In this document: positions 46,490 through 55,554 of the stretch, one piece after another
How positions within the stretch are numbered: the stretch's first letter is position 1
How the letters are laid out: each line of letters starts with the position of its first letter
NCBI RefSeq assembly: GCF_017168195.1
Contig: NZ_JADNYL010000006.1
Span: 36,077 to 100,076, forward strand
Length of the DNA: 64,000 nt
Source: Thalassotalea sp. G2M2-11
Lineage (GTDB): Bacteria > Pseudomonadota > Gammaproteobacteria > Enterobacterales > Alteromonadaceae
Direction of reading: 5' to 3'
Translations under genes and position numbers: made by a program
The notes under the pieces: generated by a model
The model's input: only the letters and a program-made list of their open reading frames with translations
Database searches by the model: none
Told to the model about the DNA's origin: nothing

Positions 46490-47410
46490 ATGTTAGCCAT
46501 TATCACGTTTGTGTTTTTGGCACTACTTTTCATTGTCATGAAATTAGTGCTAATTGTCCCAATGAAAGAAGTGTGTGTTATTGAACGCTTAGGTAAATTT
46601 CGTGCCGTTATGCAACCAGGTCTACACTTTCTGATCCCTTTTTTCGATCGTGTCGCTTACCGGCATGAAACCCGAGAGCAAGTACTCGATATTCCCTCAC
46701 AAAGCTGTATTTCCCGCGATAACATTCAAATTGATGTCGATGGCTTGGTTTACATACAAGTGATGGATGGCGCAAAGGCCAGTTATGGTATCGAAGATTA
46801 TCGCCGTGCGAGCGTAAATTTAGCGCAAACCACAATGCGTAGTGAAATTGGCAAGCTCAATTTAAGTGAGACATTTTCTGAACGTGATACATTAAATGAG
46901 ATCATCGTACGTGAAATTGATAAAGCTTCTGATCCATGGGGGATCAAAGTATTAAGATACGAAGTACGAAATATCACCCCGTCAGCAAATGTCATCCACA
47001 CCTTAGAAAAACAAATGGAAGCTGAACGACAAAAACGTGCTGAAATCACCTTGGCACAAGCAGAAAAGGAATCAACGATTAATTTATCTGAAGGTGAGCG
47101 CCAAGAAGCAATCAATTTATCTGAAGGGGATAAACAGCGACAAATTAATGAAGCCCACGGACGCGCTCAAGAAATTGATATTCTAACTAAAGCAACAGCC
47201 GAAGGGATCAATCTTATTGCCAAAGCGGCAGCTGAGCCAAGTGGTGACAAAGCAATAAAAATGCGCTTATTAGAGCAGTTTATCCAACAAACAGGGGATA
47301 TATTAAAAACGGCAGATGTCTCAGTAGTACCAAGTGAACTTGCCAAAATGGAAGGCTTTTTTGAAGGTATCGATAAAGTCACCCAAACAGTACAAGGAGC
47401 TAAATCATGA
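46490..47410 (+). CDS. SPFH/Band 7 (paraslipin/QmcA-like) protein, first of a tandem pair
   Basis: The 306-aa protein has one N-terminal membrane helix (about 1-25), the SPFH domain with IERLGKFRAVMQPGLHFLIP and the signature IDVDGLVYIQVMDGAKASYG, then a charged coiled coil with NLSEGERQEAINLSEGDKQ. Homologues form cage-like rings around FtsH-type proteases. The next gene is a paralogue overlapping by four bases, and NfeD lies upstream, forming a three-gene operon. Confidence 0.88.
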   Translation: MLAIITFVFLALLFIVMKLVLIVPMKEVCVIERLGKFRAVMQPGLHFLIPFFDRVAYRHETREQVLDIPSQSCISRDNIQIDVDGLVYIQVMDGAKASYGIEDYRRASVNLAQTTMRSEIGKLNLSETFSERDTLNEIIVREIDKASDPWGIKVLRYEVRNITPSANVIHTLEKQMEAERQKRAEITLAQAEKESTINLSEGERQEAINLSEGDKQRQINEAHGRAQEIDILTKATAEGINLIAKAAAEPSGDKAIKMRLLEQFIQQTGDILKTADVSVVPSELAKMEGFFEGIDKVTQTVQGAKS

Positions 47411-48351
47411 TCCCGAGCAATGTGAGTAATATCGACATAATTGTATTAGCAATTTGGGCTGCCATTTTTCTTTATTTAGCCTTTAAGTTTATTCAAGCAA
47501 TCTGCTTAGTACCAACCAAATCTGCTTACGTCGTTGAACGTTTAGGGAAATATCGATGTACCTTAGAAGCCGGATTTCACGTACTATTGCCCTTCTTTGA
47601 CCGTGTTGCTTTCATTCAAGACCTCAAAGAAGAAACCATTGATGTTCCGCCCCAAGAGTGCTTCTCTAAAGACGAAGTAAATGTTGAAGTTGATGGCGTT
47701 ATTTACATTCAAGTAGTGGATTCGCTTAAAGCAAGTTATGGTATTACCGATTATCGTTTTGCCGCAATGCAATTGGCGCAAACTACCACACGCTCTGTGA
47801 TTGGCACACTTGATTTAGATCGCACCTTTGAAGAGCGCGATATTATAAGTGCTAAAGTGGTGGAAGTATTAGACAAAGCCGGTGAAACCTGGGGCATTCG
47901 CGTCCATCGTTATGAAATCAAAAACCTAACGCCACCGTTAACCGTGAAAAATGCTATGGAATTACAAGTCAATGCCGAGCGAGAAAAGCGAGCAATCTTA
48001 GCAAAAAGCTTAGGTGATAAAGCCAGTCGCATTAACCGCTCTGAAGGGCAAATGCGAGAAATGATCAATATTTCAGAAGGTGAAAAACAGCGTAGGATCA
48101 ATTCTGCCGAAGGACGAGCAGAGGAAATTATTGCCATAGCAACAGCAACCAGTAACGCTATCAGTAAAGTCGCCCAAGCGATAGAGCAACCAGGAGGTAA
48201 CCAAGCCATTCATATGCAGCTCAATCAGCAATATTTAGATAAAATGGCAGGGCTAAGCCAACAAAGCCGAAAAATTATCTTACCCGCCAATTTATTGGAT
48301 TTTGATGCCTGGTTAGCCACGCTTGGCACCGAAATTTCCTCATCAAACTAA
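47407..48351 (+). CDS. SPFH/Band 7 protein, second of the tandem pair
   Basis: The 314-aa protein is a paralogue of the preceding gene, sharing one membrane helix, VVERLGKYRCTLEAGFHVLLP and VEVDGVIYIQVVDSLKASYG, and a similar coiled coil with INISEGEKQRRINSAEGRAE. The ATG overlaps the upstream stop (ATGA), so translation is coupled. Two related SPFH subunits with NfeD suggest a hetero-oligomer, comparable to HflK/HflC or paired paraslipins. A long perfect hairpin follows the gene. Confidence 0.88.
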   Translation: MIPSNVSNIDIIVLAIWAAIFLYLAFKFIQAICLVPTKSAYVVERLGKYRCTLEAGFHVLLPFFDRVAFIQDLKEETIDVPPQECFSKDEVNVEVDGVIYIQVVDSLKASYGITDYRFAAMQLAQTTTRSVIGTLDLDRTFEERDIISAKVVEVLDKAGETWGIRVHRYEIKNLTPPLTVKNAMELQVNAEREKRAILAKSLGDKASRINRSEGQMREMINISEGEKQRRINSAEGRAEEIIAIATATSNAISKVAQAIEQPGGNQAIHMQLNQQYLDKMAGLSQQSRKIILPANLLDFDAWLATLGTEISSSN

Positions 48352-48360
48352 CCTTATACC

Positions 48361-48401
48361 AATACTACCACCAGCAGTAACTCACTGCTGGTGGTAGTAT
48401 T
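48361..48401. terminator. 18-bp perfect hairpin between convergent genes
   Basis: An 18-bp perfect stem with a 5-base loop begins AATACTACCACC and ends with its reverse complement. Only a weak T run follows, but the stem is very stable. It lies between the SPFH operon and the SDR gene ending at 48422, so it probably acts as a terminator for one or both. Confidence 0.75.
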
Positions 48402-48421
48402 ATTTCGTTGAGCATGAAAGC

Positions 48422-49270
48422 TTATTGCAAGTTAAGCCATTGGACTAAATCCGGATAATGATATTGATAATTCAATGCTTGTCGGAGCTTATCACCAACG
48501 ACTCGTTTGCTTGCTTGCTCACTATTTTGTTCGTCAAAACAAGGAGGTGCTAGGTTTAAAGCTTTTGCCGCTGCAGTATAAAATTGCTGCTTAGTTACTT
48601 TCATATCTGCAACCGCATTAAATATGCCTGTGACATTCGATGATATTAACAACATCAGTTGCTGAACAACATCAGTTTGGTGGATCAAATTCACATAGGC
48701 ATTAGGTTGTGTTAGTACCCGCCCTTGACGAAAAAATCGTCCGGGTTGTCGATCTTCCCCCACCAAACCAGCACACCTTAACACGATACTATCACCAGAA
48801 AAGTTTACTACCTGTTGCTCAGCTTCAGCAAGAATCGCCACCTTTTCAAGCTCAGTTTTCAAAGGCAGTGCTTCACTGACTTCACCAACATAGCCATCAT
48901 AAACAGCGGTTGAACTGATCAAAATAATCTTACTGACCTGGCTCTGCTGTGCACAACTCACTAATTGTGCGACTTTTTCGGGGTAGTCTTTTTGCCCATG
49001 CCTTATTTGCGGCGTTATGCAGATAACCAATACGTCACAATGAAACACTTGATAGTTTTCTACCATTTGCTCACCACTCAGTGGTAAACTAAGTAACTCA
49101 GCGCTAGCGCCTAAGGCTTCAATGTCGGCAAGTTTATCTAATGTTTGCGTGGTCGCAATGACTTGATATTGCTCATTAATTAATGCAGGTACTAATGCTT
49201 TACCTAGCCAGCCACAACCTATTATCCCGACACTTTTTGTTTGTTCTTGCAGATTATTCACTTGCTTCAC
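48422..49270 (-). CDS. SDR-family NAD(P)-binding protein, YeeZ-like
   Basis: The 282-aa protein has a Rossmann motif near the N-terminus (VGIIGCGWLGKALV, residues 14-27) and family residues KIILISSTAVYDGYVGEVSE. GCGWLG is typical of the YeeZ branch, whose substrate is unknown. No clear catalytic YxxxK is retained: the Tyr is in STAVYDG, without a following Lys at +4. It follows an NTF2-like gene by 8 bases in the same operon. Confidence 0.72.
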   Translation of the reverse strand: MKQVNNLQEQTKSVGIIGCGWLGKALVPALINEQYQVIATTQTLDKLADIEALGASAELLSLPLSGEQMVENYQVFHCDVLVICITPQIRHGQKDYPEKVAQLVSCAQQSQVSKIILISSTAVYDGYVGEVSEALPLKTELEKVAILAEAEQQVVNFSGDSIVLRCAGLVGEDRQPGRFFRQGRVLTQPNAYVNLIHQTDVVQQLMLLISSNVTGIFNAVADMKVTKQQFYTAAAKALNLAPPCFDEQNSEQASKRVVGDKLRQALNYQYHYPDLVQWLNLQ

Positions 49271-49278
49271 CGTAATTG

Positions 49279-49746
49279 TTATTGCTTACCTTGTATCAAT
49301 GACACAACAGATTTTGCCAGCTGATTCGGCACCATTACCGATAAGTTATATTGTAATATTTGCCACTGACCGTTGTTTAACCTTAGAACACCGGTACCTC
49401 GGCATTGACCATAATTGTCATTTTCAAGTAACTCGTCAAAAAAGACCAAATTTGTGCCTGCAATAGGAGAAAAGTTGCGTTCAGTACTCACGTAGGTCCA
49501 CCCTTGACCGCGAGCAAAATAAGGTTTCACATATTCAGCAAATTGCTGTTTGGTCCAACGCTCTGTCGCATCTGTACCCAAAAAGATACTCTCCTCAGCC
49601 AACAGAGAAAAATAACGTTCAAAATCTGCTTCTGATGCCGCTTGATGAAAATTATCTAAGGTTTGATCTAGTTTATCATTCGCCGAGAGAGCACAACTAA
49701 ACAGTATCAATAGCATGACAATAAAAGGTTTCAATACATTAATCAT
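49279..49746 (-). CDS. NTF2-like (SnoaL_3) secreted protein
   Basis: The ATG at 49746 is preferred because it starts a signal peptide (MINVLKPFIVMLLILFSCAL); longer upstream in-frame codons run into the acetyltransferase gene. The product is 155 aa. The mature part has a cone-shaped NTF2 fold with HQAASEADFERYFSLLAEES and FLGTDATERWTKQQF, a SnoaL_3 pattern of unknown substrate. The start overlaps the end of the upstream gene by 8 bases, indicating coupling. It lies between the YiiD-like gene and the SDR gene. Confidence 0.7.
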   Translation of the reverse strand: MINVLKPFIVMLLILFSCALSANDKLDQTLDNFHQAASEADFERYFSLLAEESIFLGTDATERWTKQQFAEYVKPYFARGQGWTYVSTERNFSPIAGTNLVFFDELLENDNYGQCRGTGVLRLNNGQWQILQYNLSVMVPNQLAKSVVSLIQGKQ

Positions 49747-50635
49747 TTTTAGGGAGCACCACATACTTTCCAATAAATTTAGCCGCAACAATATCACCAC
49801 TATATAATTCAACCGCAACATTAAATCGCGCTTTTTGATTGCTTTGAAGCGCCAAGATATCACCCTGTACTTGAGTCTCACAAGTACTGCTACTAACCAC
49901 ACCTGCAATAGGGGCTAAATACTTTATTGATGCGTCAGCTAACACGATATCCCCTTCACATTCATTGTTAACCAGTTGCAAATACACCCAACCCCAGCCC
50001 GTTAAGGTAGCCAAAGTGTAAATACTGCCGGCAAACATAGTGTTATGCAGGTTTTTATTAAAGCTTGGTTCACAACTTGTGATTAAGCGCTGCTTATCAT
50101 AAAAGCTTATTTCAATATTCATCGCCTTACTCAACGGAATAGTGTTATGCCATGTTTGTTGTAGCTCGGTAGATAACTCATTTAAATGAGCGGGCAGGGG
50201 CGCTAGCGCTTTCTCCATTTGGTGATGCTGAATTTGCTGGTACAAAAGGTGTGACTTAGCCACATATTGATAACCTAAGCCTTGATAAAAATTTAATGCA
50301 CTTTCTCGCGCCTGCAAGCTTAAAGATTTAGCGCCTCTTAATTGTGCCTCTTGCTCTAAGGCAGCTAAAATGCGTTGACCATAACCTTGCCCCTGAACAG
50401 CTTCTTCAACCGCCATATAACGCACTTGGGCATGATGTTGATCGGTAAAGTGCAAACGACCAATGGCAAGGATATTATTATCAGCATCAAATATCGCACG
50501 GTGAATCGATTGCTTTTCCAATTCATCCTGTTCACTGCCTTGAGCTTGTTGCCAAGGTGCTCGTAATATTTGCCATCTAAGTTGGTAGTACTGTTGAAAT
50601 TCTTTTTTCGTTTTAGGTGCTCTACACTCAATCAT
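49739..50635 (-). CDS. yiiD: GNAT acetyltransferase fused to a YiiD C-terminal hot-dog domain
   Basis: The 298-aa protein has an N-terminal GNAT domain (about 1-140) with the acetyl-CoA loop EEAVQGQGYGQRILAALEQE, and a C-terminal hot-dog domain of the YiiD/thioesterase type (about 150-298). The E. coli relative YiiD has been reported to act as a malonyl-ACP decarboxylase (MadA) that can prime fatty-acid synthesis; whether this copy does so is inference. It begins a small operon with the NTF2-like and SDR genes. Confidence 0.78.
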   Translation of the reverse strand: MIECRAPKTKKEFQQYYQLRWQILRAPWQQAQGSEQDELEKQSIHRAIFDADNNILAIGRLHFTDQHHAQVRYMAVEEAVQGQGYGQRILAALEQEAQLRGAKSLSLQARESALNFYQGLGYQYVAKSHLLYQQIQHHQMEKALAPLPAHLNELSTELQQTWHNTIPLSKAMNIEISFYDKQRLITSCEPSFNKNLHNTMFAGSIYTLATLTGWGWVYLQLVNNECEGDIVLADASIKYLAPIAGVVSSSTCETQVQGDILALQSNQKARFNVAVELYSGDIVAAKFIGKYVVLPKND

Positions 50636-50685
50636 TGTCTATGCTTTATGTTAATTATTATTGATTATCAGTAAATTAGTATAAA

Positions 50686-51429
50686 ATGAAACTGGATATT
50701 CATTTACAACAAAGTCAGTTGCTTTATCTCGTTCGCGATGATGAAAATATCAATATCAAAGAAAACAATCATTATCGATTTTTATGCTTTGATCATATCG
50801 TACAAAGCATCATGCTCAAACGAAAAAATCACCAGCTGACCTTGCCTCACCAGTATTTTATCACGCTACCACTACTCTTTATGACGCCAAAGAAAGTAAT
50901 CGAGCTAGGATTAGGCGGTGGAAATATCTTAAGGTTTATCAAGGCTGTTGTTCCTGATAGCCAGCTAATGAGTGTTGAAAATAACCTGCAGGTGATCCAA
51001 TGCTTTGAACAATACTTTAATCCCGACAACATCCACATTGATATTAACTGTCAAGCGGCAAATAGTTGGCTAGCTCAGCAAAAAACTGTGCATTGCCATT
51101 GGTTAATTTTTGACATCTTTCAGGCACAACGCAGTGATCTAGAGTCGGTAGAACTTATTCAGCAATTACTCACTCACTTAACCAGTAAGGCTTGGATGAC
51201 CATCAATTTGGTCGATTTAACAGAAAAACAATTGAACCGCACATTACGTTATTTAAGCAAAATTAAACAAAACCGTGAACTGACTTATTTTAATGTGCCG
51301 CAATACAAAAACATTATTGTACATTTGCATCCAACAATTGGCGTAGCACAAAAAGAGCACAGCCCATTAAAGCCTCATCAATTTAACCGTTGGCAACAGC
51401 TATGGCAGCATGGTATTTCGTTGTCATAA
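50686..51429 (+). CDS. Spermidine synthase-like methyltransferase-fold protein
   Basis: The 247-aa protein has the Rossmann methyltransferase core with a clear motif I, VIELGLGGGNILRFIK (about residues 73-88), motif II VENNLQVI and WLIFDIFQAQR. This is the pattern of spermidine synthase-like proteins, which often lack the aminopropyl-binding residues. It has no partner genes nearby and stands between divergent and convergent units. The substrate is not apparent. Confidence 0.7.
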   Translation: MKLDIHLQQSQLLYLVRDDENINIKENNHYRFLCFDHIVQSIMLKRKNHQLTLPHQYFITLPLLFMTPKKVIELGLGGGNILRFIKAVVPDSQLMSVENNLQVIQCFEQYFNPDNIHIDINCQAANSWLAQQKTVHCHWLIFDIFQAQRSDLESVELIQQLLTHLTSKAWMTINLVDLTEKQLNRTLRYLSKIKQNRELTYFNVPQYKNIIVHLHPTIGVAQKEHSPLKPHQFNRWQQLWQHGISLS

Positions 51430-51459
51430 GACCAAGTTACCATCGGCTTAAGGTATTAG

Positions 51460-51897
51460 TTAAATAGAAAGATTGAACGTTACTGGACCATCATTTACTA
51501 GGCTAACCTTCATATCTGCCCCAAATATTCCCGTTGGTACCTTGAATCCTTGCTCTCTCAATTGCTGACAAAAAAACTGATAAAGGGTGTTACTTATTTG
51601 TGGTGAAGCAGCACTGGTAAAGCTAGGGCGCATCCCTCTGGTGGTATCTGCGGCAAGGGTAAATTGTGATACCACTAAAATATCACCACCTGCTTGCTTA
51701 ACGTTAAGGTTCATTTTACCATTTTCGTCTTCAAACACACGATAACCAGCAACCCGTTGCGCCAAGCGCTTTGCTTTCTGTTCATCGTCAGCTGGTTCTA
51801 TGGCTAATAACACCAGTAAACCATGCTCAATTTCACCGACAATTTCTTGTTCAACCTCAACACTGGCATTTGTGACACGTTGAATTAATGCAATCAT
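51460..51897 (-). CDS. dtd: D-aminoacyl-tRNA deacylase
   Basis: The 145-aa protein has both active-site motifs: [16 protein letters not shown] (SQFTL, about 78-82) and NDGPVTF (the GP cis-Pro motif) at the end. It removes D-amino acids from mischarged tRNA. Length is normal. Its start overlaps the pip gene end by four bases, so pip and dtd are translated together, the last two genes of yihY-pip-dtd. Confidence 0.95.
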   Translation of the reverse strand: MIALIQRVTNASVEVEQEIVGEIEHGLLVLLAIEPADDEQKAKRLAQRVAGYRVFEDENGKMNLNVKQAGGDILVVSQFTLAADTTRGMRPSFTSAASPQISNTLYQFFCQQLREQGFKVPTGIFGADMKVSLVNDGPVTFNLSI

Positions 51898-52862
51898 TCA
51901 TTATGCTCTTTTAAAAAATTCACCATAACATCCGTTGCTTTACATATTGCATCGATAGTTTGTCTCTCAAAACCACTGTGCCCAGCCTGAGGCAAAATCT
52001 GAAGGCTGGCATTTTGCCAAGCATTTGTGAGTCGATGTGCATGGGTCAATTGACATACCATATCGTAACGTCCATGAATAATAATTGCTGGGATTGCACT
52101 AATTTTGTCAATATTATCAATAATAAAATCTTCAGGAATAAAACATTGATTTGAAAAATAATGCTGTGATAACTCTGCCATACAGTGAGCTTGATGGGTA
52201 TCTTCAATATGTAATGCCGCAAGTTGAAAATGTTCAATGGTTGATAAACGTAACTCCCATAAGTACCAAGCTTTACTTGCCGCTATTTTCGCCACTTCAT
52301 TATCAGAGGCAAAAATATGCTGATAGCCTTGTAGAGGCTTGTGTTTATCGGCCTCATCAAGCGGCGCTAAAAACTCTTGATAAAATTCAGGATAAAAATT
52401 TGCGGCTCCATCAGGTGAATAAAGCCAATCATACTCAGCTTGGGTACCAAGAAATACGCCTCGTAAAATAAACCCTAACACACGATTAGCATGAGCAATT
52501 CCATACAACATGGCTAATGTTGTCCCCCAAGAACCACCAACCACTAGCCATTTATCTACATTTAAATGTAATCGGATCTGCTCAATATCCTTGATTAACC
52601 ACTCTGTCGAATTATTCTCTACCGAGGGCGAGGGTATTGATTGTCCACAACCTCGTTGATCAAAGATGATAATTCGGTACTTTTGAGGATCAAAATAACG
52701 TCGATGATTTTCACTGGAGCCCCCACCGGGCCCGCCATGTAAATACAGTACGGGGATGCCATCTGGATTACCAGATTGCTCGAGGTAGACCTGATGGTTA
52801 TAGCCCACCTCAAGCCACTCTTTTTTATATGCGCCTATTTTGGGGAATAAATTACGAGACAT
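51894..52862 (-). CDS. pip: Prolyl aminopeptidase
   Basis: From the ATG at 52862 ([20 protein letters not shown]), which has AAGGAG six bases upstream, the protein is 322 aa; a longer start at 52877 is possible but has no clear ribosome site. It is an alpha/beta hydrolase with HGGPGGGSS, the nucleophile elbow [10 protein letters not shown] (Ser near 110) and the catalytic His in AGHSGFE. It removes N-terminal proline from peptides. It overlaps yihY by 11 bases and dtd by 4. Confidence 0.92.
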   Translation of the reverse strand: MSRNLFPKIGAYKKEWLEVGYNHQVYLEQSGNPDGIPVLYLHGGPGGGSSENHRRYFDPQKYRIIIFDQRGCGQSIPSPSVENNSTEWLIKDIEQIRLHLNVDKWLVVGGSWGTTLAMLYGIAHANRVLGFILRGVFLGTQAEYDWLYSPDGAANFYPEFYQEFLAPLDEADKHKPLQGYQHIFASDNEVAKIAASKAWYLWELRLSTIEHFQLAALHIEDTHQAHCMAELSQHYFSNQCFIPEDFIIDNIDKISAIPAIIIHGRYDMVCQLTHAHRLTNAWQNASLQILPQAGHSGFERQTIDAICKATDVMVNFLKEHNE

Positions 52863-53718
52863 CTTTACTCCTTTCAATAAGGAAGTCTTCTAAACATACT
52901 GTAAACAATGCACCAAATAATACCACTAACCAAGATAAATAAACCCATAGGAATAAAATAGGTATACTCGCTAAAGCGCCATATATCGCCTGATAAGAAG
53001 GCAGCTGAGTAACATAAAAAGCAAAACCTTTTTTGGCTAACTCAAACAATACCCCCGCTAAAATGGCTCCAATCAACGCACATTTAAAATTAACGTCTTT
53101 ATTAGGAACAACTAAATACAAAATTAAGAAGGCAGCAATCGATGAAAAAATGGGTAACATGCGCATCAATATATTGGCCATGCCAAATAAGTCATATTCT
53201 TCAAGGGACATCAATTTAGCAATATAGGTTGTTGCTGCAATACTACTACCCACGAGAACAGGACCTAAAGTTAACACCATCCAGTACATAGAAAATGCAG
53301 TAACCACTTTTCGTTTCTTATCCACCTGCCAAATTTTATTTAATGTTTTATCTATTGCCGAGATGAGTAATAAAGCAAATAAGAACAGGAAAGTAATCGC
53401 AATGGCTGACATCTTGGAAGCATTACTGACAAAACTGGATATATGCTCTTTTACCACATCACCTGAGGCAGGGATAAAATTTTGGTAGACAAAGCCTTCA
53501 ATGATGCCCTTGATCTCAGCAAAAATAGGAAAAGCAGTCATTACTGATAACATCACCACCATCATTGGTACTAATGACATTAGCGTAACATAGGATAAGT
53601 ACCCTGCACTGACATGCACTTGCTCTGAACTTGCTCGCTTGGTAAAGAACCAAATAAACTCACAAAAAGTACGCCACAAGCTAAAGATAAATTTCTTTTC
53701 AAAAGGCTTCATAATCAT
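52852..53718 (-). CDS. yihY: YihY/BrkB family inner-membrane protein
   Basis: The 288-aa protein has about six membrane helices. Recognisable motifs are [20 protein letters not shown] near residue 40 and [16 protein letters not shown], and [20 protein letters not shown] later, typical of the YihY/BrkB (formerly called tRNA-processing RNase BN) family. The function is unknown; the old RNase BN assignment was shown to be wrong. It is the first gene of the yihY-pip-dtd operon, which in E. coli also shows yihY followed by dtd. Confidence 0.93.
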   Translation of the reverse strand: MIMKPFEKKFIFSLWRTFCEFIWFFTKRASSEQVHVSAGYLSYVTLMSLVPMMVVMLSVMTAFPIFAEIKGIIEGFVYQNFIPASGDVVKEHISSFVSNASKMSAIAITFLFLFALLLISAIDKTLNKIWQVDKKRKVVTAFSMYWMVLTLGPVLVGSSIAATTYIAKLMSLEEYDLFGMANILMRMLPIFSSIAAFLILYLVVPNKDVNFKCALIGAILAGVLFELAKKGFAFYVTQLPSYQAIYGALASIPILFLWVYLSWLVVLFGALFTVCLEDFLIERSKDVS

Positions 53719-53800
53719 ATATAGTTAATTTGCTTACCTTACAGTATATTATGAATATACAAGCTAAGCCTATAGTGATCTTTAATCAACAGGAGTTTAT

Positions 53801-54031
53801 ATGTCAGGACAAGGTTCAGGTGGCAATGTACTTGCTGCTATTTGTAGTTTTTTTATTGCTGGGTTAGGTCAATTAGTACAAGGGAGAATTTTAGCTGCGA
53901 TCCTCTTTTTCCTGTTAACTTGGGTAAACTATACCCTCGCTGCCACGGGTATATTATTCTTTATGGCGGCAGTCGGCTTTATTTTTCATGTGTGGTCTGT
54001 CATCGATGCAGCTCGGTATAAAGGCAGCTGA
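53801..54031 (+). CDS. Small two-helix membrane protein, function unknown
   Basis: The 76-aa protein has a Gly-rich start (MSGQGSGGNVLAAICSFFIA), a first helix with GLGQLVQGR and two further hydrophobic stretches, ending in a short basic tail (DAARYKGS). GLGQLxxGR in a small membrane protein is reminiscent of TM2-type domains, but I do not assign it to one. It starts near AGGAG and lies 2 bases upstream of the DUF2959 lipoprotein gene, so the two form an operon. Confidence 0.65.
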   Translation: MSGQGSGGNVLAAICSFFIAGLGQLVQGRILAAILFFLLTWVNYTLAATGILFFMAAVGFIFHVWSVIDAARYKGS

Positions 54032-54033
54032 TC

Positions 54034-54696
54034 ATGAATATGACGCTGAATAAACTATTTCCATATTGGGTTGTGTTTATCTTGATTGGCACCATCGGTT
54101 GCCAATCAGCCTATTATTCAGCCATGGAAAAAGTAGGCTTACATAAGCGTGATATTTTGATCGACCGTGTTGAAGAAGCAAGTGACTCTCAGCAAGAAGC
54201 GAAAGAAGAGTTTAAAAGCGCGCTTGAACAACTTTCCCAGTTGATCAATTTTGATGGTGGAGACTTGCAAAGCCAATATGAATTGAGCGAACAACATTAC
54301 CAAGCCAGCCTAAAAGCAGCAGAAGAGGTTAATGAACGTATTTCGTCCATTGAGAATGTTGCCGAGGCATTATTTGATGAGTGGCAAGAAGAAATAGAAC
54401 AATACTCAAACGCAAGTTTAAAGCGCCAAAGTAGCAGTAAACTGCGCAGTACCCAACAGCGTTACAGAACTTTAATCAACGCAATGTATCGTGCGGCTGA
54501 TAAAATGCCCCCCGTACTCGCCACATTAAAAGACAATACCCTATTTTTAAAACACAACCTTAATGCTCAAGCGATTGGCGCGTTAAAAGGTGAATATAAA
54601 GGGCTGAAACGAGACATCAATGTATTAATCTCGGAAATGAATAAAGCGATCAACAATTCACAAAGTTTTATTGAGTCATTACAACAAACAGAGTAA
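54034..54696 (+). CDS. DUF2959 family lipoprotein
   Basis: The 220-aa protein has a lipobox GTIGC (Cys23) after a hydrophobic segment, then an almost entirely helical mature part with long heptads (VEEASDSQQEAKEEFKSALE) and the DUF2959 signature YYSAMEKVGLHKRDILIDRV. The family is widespread in marine Gammaproteobacteria and has no known role. It starts 2 bases after the preceding gene's stop and is followed by a strong terminator. Confidence 0.8.
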   Translation: MNMTLNKLFPYWVVFILIGTIGCQSAYYSAMEKVGLHKRDILIDRVEEASDSQQEAKEEFKSALEQLSQLINFDGGDLQSQYELSEQHYQASLKAAEEVNERISSIENVAEALFDEWQEEIEQYSNASLKRQSSSKLRSTQQRYRTLINAMYRAADKMPPVLATLKDNTLFLKHNLNAQAIGALKGEYKGLKRDINVLISEMNKAINNSQSFIESLQQTE

Positions 54697-54720
54697 TGGC
54701 AACATCGGATATATAAATAC

Positions 54721-54759
54721 AAAAAAGCGGTGACCTTGACAAAAGTCACCGCTTTTTTT
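54721..54759. terminator. Bidirectional terminator after the DUF2959 gene
   Basis: GCGGTGAC (54727-54734) pairs with GTCACCGC (54745-54752), flanked by six A and seven T residues. It can also serve the minus-strand small gene ending at 54781. Confidence 0.92.
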
Positions 54760-54780
54760 GTTTTTGTTACTACTTATTAC

Positions 54781-54960
54781 TCATACTTGTTCAGTAATAT
54801 CACTTCTCACTAACTTATCAACATGCTCTTCTATTGATTCATTATGACAGTTGATTGTCGACAGTAATTCAGACAGTTGCCTTACCTGTGTAGGACCCGC
54901 TACACCTTCCTCAAACTGTCGGCTAAGTTTTTGCAGTGTCAGTAATTGCTCGGGGGACAT
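54781..54960 (-). CDS. 59-aa acidic helical protein, function unknown
   Basis: The ATG at 54960 has AAGGA eight bases upstream. The product begins MSPEQLLTLQKLSRQFEEG, is mostly helical with an amphipathic pattern, and has no signal peptide or membrane segment. It lies 42 bases after the 65-aa gene on the same strand and before the shared terminator, so the two may form a small operon. No family recognised. Confidence 0.55.
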   Translation of the reverse strand: MSPEQLLTLQKLSRQFEEGVAGPTQVRQLSELLSTINCHNESIEEHVDKLVRSDITEQV

Positions 54961-55002
54961 CCCTTAATTCCTTTTTACAATATTATTTTTATTAGATAGT
55001 TA

Positions 55003-55200
55003 CTAACCTAGCGCGATTCTCTTAAGCGAGTTATCTAACGATTTCTTGGCGGCAGGAGTACGTCCATCGTTAATGTACTCTTGGTATAAGTGGTTAAGCT
55101 CTTGCCGTTCGCGAAGATTCGCATTTTCTGAAACCATTTTTTCGAACAATGTATTTAATCGGTTTACTTTCCTTTGCTCCACTGTGTTCACTCCGTTCAT
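55003..55200 (-). CDS. 65-aa charged helical protein, function unknown
   Basis: From the ATG at 55200 (GGA six bases upstream; a TTG at 55215 is the alternative) the product is 65 aa, starting MNGVNTVEQRKVNRLNTLFE and ending KSLDNSLKRIALG. It is highly charged and helical, without signal peptide. The EYINDGRTPAAKKSL segment looks like a small conserved domain, but I cannot name it. It stands between typA and the 59-aa gene, on the same strand as both. Confidence 0.6.
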   Translation of the reverse strand: MNGVNTVEQRKVNRLNTLFEKMVSENANLRERQELNHLYQEYINDGRTPAAKKSLDNSLKRIALG

Positions 55201-55215
55201 TTTAAGTCCATTCAA

Positions 55216-55497
55216 AATACAGCAATGTGCTATTAGGCTTTATAACTTAATAGCAAGTGTAGCAAGCATTTCAGATTCAGCTAGCTTACATATCGACCAG
55301 TGAATAACTAATAAAATCCTCAACTTCACCATAAAACAAAAAAGCCAACCTAATCAATAAGTTAAAAAGATTCACTTATAAAAAACAAAGAGATATGATT
55401 TAAAATCTGACATAGATTTAAGACATGTCTTACAAAGGTTACTACTCAACAGAAGAATACTAAACAGCCATTTAAGTTAATTACCAATGAAATGCCA
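55216..55497. other. Intergenic region between the 65-aa gene and the typA terminator
   Basis: About 280 AT-rich bases. The plus-strand ORFs here are not supported by ribosome sites or domains. The only structure I see is the 14-bp perfect palindrome TAAGACATGTCTTA at 55419-55432. The minus-strand promoter of the small genes must be here. Confidence 0.5.
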
Positions 55498-55538
55498 TAA
55501 AAAATGCCGCGTTGAAATCAATCAAGGCGGCATTTTAT
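55498..55538 (-). terminator. Terminator after typA
   Basis: On the minus strand AATGCCGC (55527-55534) pairs with GCGGCATT (55503-55510) around a 16-base loop, followed by six T residues. It lies 17 bases past the typA stop. Confidence 0.85.
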
Positions 55539-55554
55539 TTACTATCTTAATTTA

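Noticed and set aside
49747..49908. Long N-terminal extension of the NTF2-like gene
   Set aside because: It overlaps the end of the YiiD-like gene in another frame and would bury the signal peptide that begins at 49746.
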